Assembly (NCBI GenBank): GCA_021739805.1
Contig: JAIPBB010000162.1
Coordinates: 1 to 11,766, forward strand
Length of the DNA stretch: 11,766 nt
Direction: 5' to 3'
DNA from: Saprospiraceae bacterium
Lineage (GTDB): Bacteria; Bacteroidota; Bacteroidia; Bacteroidales; JAIPBB01
Part shown: positions 7,601 to 11,766 of the stretch, piece by piece
Position numbering within the stretch: the first letter of the stretch is position 1
Layout: every line of letters starts with the position of its first letter
The notes under the pieces: model-generated
The model's database searches: none
What the model saw: the letters and a program-made list of their open reading frames with translations, nothing else
Told to the model about the DNA's origin: nothing
Position numbers and translations under genes: made by a program

Positions 7601-9129
7601 TGGAAATCTATATGAAAGAAAATCCAAATGCAATTGTTGATGAAAATTTTATTGCCCAAAATACATTAACAAAAGAAACTGTTAAACCAATTGTTACGCA
7701 AGAAATTGCACTAAATGAAAATAAAAATAAAGAACAGCTTCAAACTACTAAAGTTGAAAATGTAACATCAGAAAATAACGAACAAATAGATAAGCAAACT
7801 GAGCTTGTAGTAAATGAGGAACAAGAAACTCAGCAAACTGAAATTGAACAGCAAGCTCAAACCAAAATAGTTGCTGAAACCAATGAACCTGAACAAGAAA
7901 CTCAAACAGAAGTAATTACTGAAACCAATGAAGTTGAGCAGCAAGAAACACAAGAAGAAATTACAGAAGTTCCTGCAAAACCGATTAATCCTATTGGAGT
8001 TTATTTGGCTCAAGCCGGACAAGCTGAAGAAAGAATCAGTGCTTATAGCGACAGTAACCCAATCCCAAATAATGTCGAATTACCTAGTGGCTTAGTTTAT
8101 AAAGTTCAAATTGCAGCCTTTAGAAAAGAAGTTTCTCATGATGTTTTTAAAGGCCTTGCACCAATATCATCTGAAAAGGCTCCTAATTCTGATTTTATTC
8201 GATATATGGCCGGAATTTTTGCTGATTACAATCCTGCAATTAGTGCACGTGACGAAATCAGGCAAAATGGCTATAGAGACGCTTTTGTTGTAGCTTATTT
8301 TAATGGAGTTAGAATAACAATTGCTAGAGCCAGGCAATTAATTCAAAGTGGTGAAGCTTTTACTTCTGCCGAACTTACAACCGCAATAAATACCATATCA
8401 ACCGCTAATTCATTGGCTGAAGTAGCTGGAACAACAGGGCAATTAGCTGAAAACATTCCGGTTGAAACTAAAGTTGTTGGTGATTTATTTTATTCAGTTC
8501 AGGTTGGGGTTTATAATACTCCTAGAACATCACAGCAATTATTTGGAATTGAAAACCTGTTTAACGATAGGTTGAATAATGGATATTATCGTTACTTCTC
8601 AGGAAAATATAATACTCATAATGAAGCTGTACCTGTAAGGGATAATATTAGGCTGCGTGGTGTTAGAGATGCTTTTATTGTTTCGTTTTTTAATAATAAT
8701 AAAATTAGTTTGGCTGAAGCAAGTAGAATTCAAGGAGGTGGTCAGCCAAGAAATAGAACATTAGAATTGCAAACACAAGAAATTGCAAGTGCAGTTGAAG
8801 AAACTCAACCGCAGCAAGAACAACAATCTCAAGTTGAAGAACAAGAAGAGTCGAATCTGCCCATAAACTTCAGAATTCAAATTGGAGCATATAAAAACGA
8901 AATTTCAGCTCAACAGCTTAATCTGTTTGAAAGAATCACTAATGTTGAAATTCAATATTATAAAAGCACTTCAGGTCTTATAATATATACCGTTGGGAAT
9001 TTTGATAAATATGCTGATGCTTTGAACTTTAAAAATAATATAGTGGCAGCAGGCATAGCCGGAGCATTTATTACTGCATTTAATGGAAACAATAGAATTG
9101 ATTTGCAAAGAGCAATAGAATTGCAATAA
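1645..9129 (+). CDS. giant exported TPR-PD40-helical repeat-SPOR protein
   Basis: This 2494-residue protein starts with a signal peptide: basic n-region, core around LIFLLLGFFIL, cleavage after NA (residue 25) before Gln, and no lipobox Cys. TPR-like helices cover about 27-155. A PD40/WD40-like region covers about 205-345, with SPDGKTLFF and FASDR motifs. From about 410 to 2005 there are four Ala/Glu/Lys-rich helical modules (about 410-678, 993-1242, 1400-1655, 1758-2005) separated by Gln/Thr/Glu linkers. Three SPOR domains end the protein (about 2150-2230, 2279-2362, 2407-2494), with YKVQIAAF, YSVQVGVY and FRIQIGAY openings. SPOR domains bind glycan strands stripped of stem peptides, often at the septum; TPR and PD40 mediate protein contacts. 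So this is probably a periplasmic, peptidoglycan-held scaffold; its partner is unknown. The start is TTG: an in-frame TAA lies at 1630 and the next in-frame ATG would remove the signal peptide and most of the TPR. The only Cys residues I see are four in the first 325 residues. Confidence 0.9.
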   Translation: MARKFKYRLIFLLLGFFILNGIVNAQGDYKNEAELIKKADQLFKKDDFINAFRPYSQLLSVYPKNPLYNFRFGVCLIFADKRDKEKPIKYLEFAKENLVKEPDVYYYLAYAYHLNYRFSEAIKSYNKYIEVGKAADISKFEVERKIEMCNNGISLLSNIRDLYVLEKKQVRKSDFYRAYRTDEFGGNFLSKPEELKTKLDKKKEDNNFVFFSNQNQVVYYASYGKKGETGKDIYRVSKLPGGKWTEPQRLNEVINSPYDEDFPYMSPDGKTLFFCSKGHNTMGGYDVFVSTFNPASFMWSIPVNVNFPINTPFDDILCVSDSVKGFAYFASDRISPEGQITVYKVGIDTRARESENLALAFKAEESGQKDDYLKTLQIIKDKANLDVNSTPELYSETISGISKTKVDSTNKEITVNESENRKLNKELENTVISNEKIIEDAFNQHKKVKEQIADLKTKRDIINKIGNERQNSAKAKLKEASDSEYNANVLRSQAKQDNKEAELAYEIAKDISKQIQVKEIEAEKVLDIAAEIQKSISANSPDSTMAMYDRLVNLVATGDTLPDLAETILNHQQKIIDYKKEKSIKHYNDAKVLETDIAKLKDELKQYKEEAEKIEDAELKGEYVTLIEDYEKEIVDKQKNVDTNYDLWKKNRNEADSIVEQTKSINSIIADVNQLTQEAQQAKTKEQTQTEVVAENQNTEQTTEQETQQAETKEQTQTEVVAETQNAEQTTEQETQQAETKEQTQTEVVAETQNAEQTTEQEIQQAETTEQTQTEVVAENQNTEQTTEQETQQATTKEQTQNEVIAENQNTEQTTENEIQQVETKEQTQTEVIAENQNAEQTTEQETQQAETKEQTQTEVVAENQNAEQTTEPETQQAETKEQTQTEVVAENQNTEQTTEPEIQQAETKEQTQTEVVAENQNTEQTTEKETQQAETKEKTQTEVIAENQNTEQTTEQETQQAETKEQTQTEVIAENQQKEKEAENVLIEEVTKTQITAEANQYIKAVEEKINDLTNQSKAALLIANENSKQAKEKLTEADKLIAKSEKTNNESKKEALIIQASKLEEEGQDAAKEAIAYFNVFKQLEKEIETRTDEIGTERQQVQQIEELVEADNVEAANQKLIEFNEAITEKSFLRPSSEIMKDERQHDVERKQNELATAENNISTILMEKDSLIAVAENIRNEANLTKSESEKSTLLKKADDVDNTINEKNEVLKIANENKNALKVEINAIQSEIAITSGVFAELEKPTVIQQATAQKIVTGKEITALEENINDYKAENVFVEPLPEEEIVATITEKTKTQVQNEQELKTETEVIVENQQETEIAEASNIDTNQIAQTENQQETEIAEASNIDTNQIAQTENQQETEISEASNIDTNQIAQIETPKPIDSKIVSTETKTAVVNEATSYVNVYDNVTHELSLLSKKAIVIASNKSELSNAKLEEAKNLTIGKNNVPESEIATINQRIEDLNEESVALAREAVTAYNISKQLEAKEAEVKTEKVVAFEKLEEIKRLLGENKLDEANIISNELKNTSEIANSGVNVRAIVEVESIQEANNKQAEADNVFAIAENLDNEAFNLEVKAKKIREEAETIRRVSKRKKLIAEAEQNESEALNKRQIAMSERNKGSLLQIEASALRTQIDYTTQYISQSESASETDLKENATDVSNIDIAKLESQISELESKNVYADTYKTQASEIAQKQEEEIAQTKVNQQNQTDIEKTARESQKEIVAENQKEVQQATESSKTEKEVIQISAIDKANIKAQYYTKSANLANAEIQILESRMANLNDENLKNEYLSKIEDLRNVGDSLENLASESRAEVNLLRITQNVTLTSSDELVNPDTYAKSLISEAVVKNNEAQTLRQSAETSENRNERNELIASAEKLEEEAKQNEIGAKEIEGISNQNKFLSNKVKIEQQKIEDPNNYKITLAKTEEQEADYYYEKAIEYRKSAKANIAVTSKKSLLDEANSFERIALSKQQKALEIYMKENPNAIVDENFIAQNTLTKETVKPIVTQEIALNENKNKEQLQTTKVENVTSENNEQIDKQTELVVNEEQETQQTEIEQQAQTKIVAETNEPEQETQTEVITETNEVEQQETQEEITEVPAKPINPIGVYLAQAGQAEERISAYSDSNPIPNNVELPSGLVYKVQIAAFRKEVSHDVFKGLAPISSEKAPNSDFIRYMAGIFADYNPAISARDEIRQNGYRDAFVVAYFNGVRITIARARQLIQSGEAFTSAELTTAINTISTANSLAEVAGTTGQLAENIPVETKVVGDLFYSVQVGVYNTPRTSQQLFGIENLFNDRLNNGYYRYFSGKYNTHNEAVPVRDNIRLRGVRDAFIVSFFNNNKISLAEASRIQGGGQPRNRTLELQTQEIASAVEETQPQQEQQSQVEEQEESNLPINFRIQIGAYKNEISAQQLNLFERITNVEIQYYKSTSGLIIYTVGNFDKYADALNFKNNIVAAGIAGAFITAFNGNNRIDLQRAIELQ
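3682..4575 (+). repeat. 84-bp tandem repeat encoding a 28-residue Gln/Thr/Glu unit, 10.6 copies
   Basis: Ten full 84-bp units begin at 3682, 3766, 3850 and so on to 4438, and an eleventh of 54 bp runs from 4522 to 4575. They encode residues 680-977. Each unit opens QQAETKEQTQTEV, continues V/I-AENQN-A/T and closes EQTTEQET, with small changes (EPET, EPEI, ENEI, EKET; AETQN for AENQN). The unit is 28 residues, four heptads, but has only one short hydrophobic patch (VVA), so it is more likely disordered or extended than a normal coiled coil. Many differences are synonymous third-base changes, so the array is not brand new. It lies between the first and second helical modules. Confidence 0.95.
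4621..5370 (+). repeat. helical module B of the giant protein, duplicated as module C
   Basis: Residues about 993-1242 align with residues about 1400-1655 at a nearly constant offset of 406-407. Landmarks: SKAALLIA (S1018) against SKKAIVIA (S1425), KLTEADKL against KLEEAKNL, AKEAIAYFNVFKQLE against AREAVTAYNISKQLE (K1084 and K1490), and AENIRNEA against AENLDNEA. The identity is moderate, so this is an old duplication. Heptad-like Ala/Leu/Glu spacing suggests helical bundles. Confidence 0.75.
5599..5796 (+). repeat. 66-bp tandem repeat encoding a 22-residue unit, 3 copies
   Basis: Units lie at 5599-5664, 5665-5730 and 5731-5796 and encode ENQQETEIAEASNIDTNQ followed by IAQT (residues 1319-1384). 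Units 1 and 2 differ at one base (CAA/CAG). Unit 3 differs from unit 2 at three bases, giving Ala-to-Ser and Thr-to-Ile changes and one silent change. This is a much younger expansion than the 84-bp array and sits in the linker between modules B and C. Confidence 0.95.
5842..6609 (+). repeat. helical module C of the giant protein, copy of module B
   Basis: Residues about 1400-1655. Both modules are preceded by a Gln/Glu-rich linker and open in the same way: KTQITAEANQY in module B and KTAVVNEATSY here. Each closes with a segment rich in EA and EN before an ITSG or YISQSES turn. Module C carries a strongly basic patch (RRVSKRKKLIAEAEQ) not matched closely in module B. Confidence 0.75.
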
Positions 9130-9155
9130 TGCTAAGGCTAAGGATTCTGATAATT

Positions 9156-9190
9156 GTTTCAGGTTTCAGGTTTCAAGTTTCGGGTTACAA
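9156..9190 (+). repeat. 7-bp tandem repeat (GTTTCAG), about five copies
   Basis: Consecutive heptamers read GTTTCAG, GTTTCAG, GTTTCAA, GTTTCGG, GTTACAA, decaying from left to right. It starts 27 nt after the stop of the giant gene. A unit of seven bases would shift the reading frame, which agrees with noncoding DNA. Confidence 0.8.
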
Positions 9191-9406
9191 GTCAATCCTT
9201 TATCCTTTTGTCTTTTGCCTTTCGACCGAAGGGAGTCCGTATGGATTACTTATGCCTACTGAATACCGATTACCAATCATTGCCTTCGCCTTCCATAAAA
9301 CAATCTTCACAATAAATTTCTGTTTCTAATTTTCTAAATTCCAGAATGTTAATATTTTGTTGAAATGTTTTTTCCATTTTTATTTCGTTATATCACTTTT
9401 CTGTTA
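9191..9406. other. intergenic stretch between the giant gene and clpS
   Basis: Together with the heptamer array this makes a 310-bp gap. It holds pyrimidine-rich CTTTTG-type runs (about 9204-9222) and a small hairpin, CCTTTC-GACC-GAAGGG (9218-9233, one G-T wobble), without a following T-run. The frame 9129-9329 is open for 66 codons and its ATG overlaps the giant gene's stop (TAATG), but it starts by translating the heptamer repeat and has no recognisable content, so I do not call a gene. The right half is AT-rich promoter DNA. Confidence 0.55.
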
Positions 9407-9414
9407 TAAATTTG
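9407..9414 (+). promoter_or_regulatory. candidate Bacteroidetes promoter for clpS
   Basis: TAAATTTG exactly matches the TAnnTTTG -7 consensus and ends 26 nt before the clpS ATG. A TTTC at 9383-9386, 20 nt upstream of the box, could be a degenerate -33 element (consensus TTTG/TTG). This implies a leader of about 20 nt and transcription of clpS apart from the giant gene. Confidence 0.5.
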
Positions 9415-9439
9415 TTTTTATATTAATATAAATTGTGCT

Positions 9440-9712
9440 ATGCTTGAAAGTAATCCTTTCATTTCCAATCAAAATGCTGAATTACTAGCTGACATCAAAG
9501 ATGTAATCCTTTTTAACGATGACTTTAATACATTTGATTTCGTTATTGAATCGCTGGTTGAAGTTTGCGGACATAATCCAGAACAAGCTGAACAATGTGC
9601 TTTAATAGTTCATTTCAATGGCAAGTGTGCTATTAAATCCGGAAGTTATTCTGATATGAAACCAATTTACAGAGAATTACTAAACAGGCAACTTACTGTT
9701 GAGATTAGTTAA
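9440..9712 (+). CDS. clpS: ATP-dependent Clp protease adaptor ClpS
   Basis: The 90-residue protein is a full-length ClpS. ClpS is a cytoplasmic adaptor that binds proteins with bulky hydrophobic N-terminal residues (Leu, Phe, Tyr, Trp) and hands them to a ClpA- or ClpC-type unfoldase with ClpP. The substrate-pocket signature LFNDDFNTFDFVI is at about residues 24-36, with the Asn-Asp-Asp at 26-28 matching E. coli N34-D35-D36. The conserved IVHFNGK carries His58, equivalent to E. coli His66. CGHNPEQAEQCALIVH matches the central helix as seen in Bacteroidetes relatives. The E. coli gatekeeper Met40 is Phe32 here, which from memory is usual in this phylum. The N-terminal arm (residues 1-20) is short, as in related forms. 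The ATG at 9440 follows a good -7 box. No clpA/clpC gene is adjacent, and the next gene is 343 bp away. Confidence 0.93.
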   Translation: MLESNPFISNQNAELLADIKDVILFNDDFNTFDFVIESLVEVCGHNPEQAEQCALIVHFNGKCAIKSGSYSDMKPIYRELLNRQLTVEIS

Positions 9713-10055
9713 CTGACTATAATAGCCATTACTGTTTTTCTTTTTAATGCCTAAATTTTATTTTAATATACTGGAATAGTTTCTAAATGCACTCTATGTT
9801 ATTATCATTTCAAAAAAGATATTAGTATTTTCCGAATATTCTATATTTTAAAAGCATTTTACTAATTTTAAGAAACTTAAAGAATAATGAATATAAAAAA
9901 TAAATTAAAAATTATTTTTATTATTCGATAGTTTTATTTATTTTTATACAAAATTTAATAATTTACAAGATTATTAGATTAACTTCAAAAAAGGTGTTTT
10001 TTCTCATGCAAAGCAAGATTTATAATATGCAAAAAATCAGTTAAATCAGATAATC
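9713..10055. other. AT-rich intergenic region with a weak hairpin
   Basis: No gene is supported here. An AT-only hairpin is possible: GAATAAT (9882-9888) with ATTATTC (9920-9926), and AAAAATAA (9896-9903) with TTATTTTT (9912-9919), with a 7-nt bulge on the left arm. It could end the clpS transcript, but it is about 170 nt past the stop and easily arises in such AT-rich DNA. No TAnnTTTG box is evident upstream of the 10056 gene; a short direct repeat ATGCAAA occurs at 10006 and 10027. Confidence 0.4.
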
Positions 10056-11766
10056 ATGAAAAAAACAATTTTTATACTATTTGTACTTGCAACAGCATAT
10101 TCAATAAAAGCCCAGAATCCTATTTTTCAATGGGTAAAAAGCAATGTAGATTATCCAAGTTATAACGGGGAATCAACAGCAGGATCATTCTCAAAAGATG
10201 CTTCAGGCAATATCTATATACTTGGCAGTTTTAAGGGCATTGTTGATTTTAATCCCAGCCCCTCTGCTGCCCATTGGGTAAGTTCGGTAAACTACATGAC
10301 AACATATTATATACAAAAACTTGATATAAATGGCAACTTTGTTTGGGTAAAAACTATTTATTTTGAAAATGGGAGCTTAAGATATTTAGAAATTGATGAT
10401 ATCGGCAATCTGGTAATAATGGGCAGTTTCAAAGACTCAGTTGATATTGACTCTGACACTACAGTTTATAAGCTTTTTTCTAAAGGTGGGTATGATATAT
10501 TTATTTTAAAGCTATCATCTGCCGGTAATTTTATTTGGGCAAAATCTTTTGGAGGTATTGAAGATGATGCTGTTCGTGATATGTGTATTGATAATCAAGG
10601 CAATGTTTATTCTCATGGCTCTTATAAGGATACGGTTGATTTTGACCCTGGACCGGGAAGCTGTATTTATGGAGCAGGTTATACTATGTATAATGACCCT
10701 CTTTGTAATGCCTTTATTCAGAAATTAGATAAAAACGGGAACTTTGTATGGGGCAAAGCCTTTTTAAATGGTGAGACTTTGGGATATTCCGATGGCAAAT
10801 CAATTGATTTAGACCAAAATGGGAATGTATATTGTACAGGAACTTTTTCAAGTAATGCAGGTATAATCGATTTTGATCCCGGAGCAGGAGTGTTTAATGG
10901 TCCATCAAATGCTGCGAATATGTATGTTGAAAAGCTGGACAGTGCTGGAAATTTCATCTGGGTAAAGTTTCCTACTCAAGTAATTAGTTGGGGATTAGCA
11001 ACTCCAAATTCTATAAAAACGGACATTTACAATAATGTTTATACAACTGGTACTTTTAAAGGTCATGTGGATTTTGACCCCGGAACTGACACTATTCTTC
11101 TTGATGGATATTTATCAGGTGATAGGTGGGCATTTATCAAAAAACTGGACGAGAACGGGAATTTACTCTGGGCTAAATCTTATGGAAGAGCAAATAAGTT
11201 AGACCCTTTGTCCATTACCACAGATACCTTTGGTAATGTTTACTCTACCGGAGTTTTTAGGGATTATGCGGATTTAGATCCCGGATTGGATACACTAATG
11301 TTTTATACACAATCACTTTATACTGCTTACGGTGCATATCTTCAAAAACTAAATCAAAATGGTGACCTATTGTGGGCAGGGGTTTTGCGAGGTAATCTAG
11401 GAGAATCTATGGGGCATTGCATAAAAGTAGATAATGCAGCAAATGTTTTTCTATCAGGTGATTATGGGGGTACTGTGGATTTCAGTCCCGGATCGGGTGT
11501 CTATAACCAAACAACTCCAAACTCAAGGGATAATTCATATATCCTAAAACTAAGCCAGTGCAAGGTGTATGCTACTGATTATGTAACAGCCTGCGATAGC
11601 CTAACATGGATGGATGGTGTAACTTATTATCAATCCAATCAATCGGCTAATTTTACGCTACCAAGTTCAACAGGCTGTGATTCCATTATCTGCCTTTCGC
11701 TTACTTTTCCTGTTATAGATACAACTATTAGTTTAAGCAATAACGGAGCAAGCTTTGTTGCAGGTC
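10056..11766 (+). CDS. secreted SBBP/beta-propeller repeat protein, probable T9SS cargo (3' truncated)
   Basis: The frame stays open from the ATG at 10056 to the window edge: 570 codons plus one base, with no stop. Residues 1-19 are a clear signal peptide (MKKTIFILFVLATAY, then SIKA before Gln). Residues about 26-500 hold seven repeats. Each has an LDxxGNFxWxK strand, a DxxGNVYxxGxF segment and a DFDPG-type motif. The last motif falls at residues 64, 130, 195, 272, 339, 406 and 475, so the period is about 67. Seven such units fit a seven-bladed propeller, and the DFDPG loops could bind calcium (inference). From residue 512, ACDSLTWMDG followed by GCDSI (540) is the Cys-containing stalk module common in large Bacteroidetes secreted proteins. 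A T9SS C-terminal sorting domain would be expected beyond the window. The protein is probably surface-attached or released; its ligand or substrate is unknown. It stands apart from clpS and has no visible operon partner. Confidence 0.88.
   Translation, partial: MKKTIFILFVLATAYSIKAQNPIFQWVKSNVDYPSYNGESTAGSFSKDASGNIYILGSFKGIVDFNPSPSAAHWVSSVNYMTTYYIQKLDINGNFVWVKTIYFENGSLRYLEIDDIGNLVIMGSFKDSVDIDSDTTVYKLFSKGGYDIFILKLSSAGNFIWAKSFGGIEDDAVRDMCIDNQGNVYSHGSYKDTVDFDPGPGSCIYGAGYTMYNDPLCNAFIQKLDKNGNFVWGKAFLNGETLGYSDGKSIDLDQNGNVYCTGTFSSNAGIIDFDPGAGVFNGPSNAANMYVEKLDSAGNFIWVKFPTQVISWGLATPNSIKTDIYNNVYTTGTFKGHVDFDPGTDTILLDGYLSGDRWAFIKKLDENGNLLWAKSYGRANKLDPLSITTDTFGNVYSTGVFRDYADLDPGLDTLMFYTQSLYTAYGAYLQKLNQNGDLLWAGVLRGNLGESMGHCIKVDNAANVFLSGDYGGTVDFSPGSGVYNQTTPNSRDNSYILKLSQCKVYATDYVTACDSLTWMDGVTYYQSNQSANFTLPSSTGCDSIICLSLTFPVIDTTISLSNNGASFVAG
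10131..11560 (+). repeat. seven ~67-residue propeller-type repeats
   Basis: DFDPG-type loops begin at 10245 (DFNPSPSA), 10443 (DIDSD), 10638 (DFDPGPGS), 10869 (DFDPGAGV), 11070 (DFDPGTDT), 11271 (DLDPGLDT) and 11478 (DFSPGSGV). The second is degenerate and the first lacks the Gly. The spacing is 66, 65, 77, 67, 67 and 69 residues. The repeats are diverged at DNA level, so they are old and held by structure rather than recent copying. Confidence 0.85.

Noticed and set aside
8111..8293. 60-codon open frame on the + strand
   Set aside because: Out-of-frame shadow over the first SPOR domain, where the real frame is clearly conserved.
9129..9329. 66-codon open frame whose ATG overlaps the giant gene's stop codon (TAATG)
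   Set aside because: The overlap would suit coupled translation, but the frame reads through the heptamer array and pyrimidine-rich runs, with no domain or sensible composition.
9440..9712. Phe32 at the ClpS gatekeeper position as a novel specificity change
   Set aside because: As far as I recall, Bacteroidetes ClpS proteins commonly have NTFD at this place, so it is probably family-typical.
10718..10957. 79-codon open frame on the - strand
   Set aside because: Opposite to the propeller repeats of the secreted protein, which are well supported on the + strand.

Overview
The window is AT-rich DNA from a member of the Bacteroidetes. Four things point there: signal peptides ending in Ala-Gln, SPOR and PD40 domains on one envelope protein, a secreted propeller protein with a CDSxTW-type module typical of type IX secretion (T9SS) cargo, and TAnnTTTG -7 boxes in place of Shine-Dalgarno sequences. 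All genes I can support read on the + strand.

Layout. Positions 2-52 may be the tail of an upstream gene. A long imperfect palindrome (69-179) follows, then AT-rich DNA with no convincing gene. At 504-1505 lies an unrecognised cytoplasmic protein with an internal duplication and a coiled coil. Position 1645-9129 is one giant gene for a 2494-residue exported protein: signal peptide, TPR, PD40 propeller-like segment, about 1700 residues of Ala/Glu/Lys/Asn-rich helical modules separated by Gln/Thr/Glu linkers, then three SPOR domains. One linker holds ten and a half copies of a 28-residue repeat, another holds three copies of a 22-residue repeat. Positions 9130-9439 are noncoding, with a 7-bp tandem repeat. 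At 9440-9712 is ClpS, the N-end-rule adaptor. After an AT-rich gap, a secreted protein starts at 10056 and runs off the right edge; its visible part has seven repeats of about 67 residues and the beginning of a Cys-containing stalk module.

How the genes relate. Nothing suggests one operon: gaps are 139-343 bp, and separate candidate -7 boxes precede three of the genes at the same 26-nt distance from the start codon. The giant protein probably sits in the periplasm and holds peptidoglycan through its SPOR domains, with the TPR/PD40 end free for protein contacts. This resembles in outline the TPR-PD40-OmpA protein PorE of T9SS, but with SPOR in place of OmpA; that comparison is inference. ClpS is housekeeping proteolysis. 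The last gene is probable T9SS cargo. The most unusual content is the giant repeat-built protein and the palindrome at the left end.
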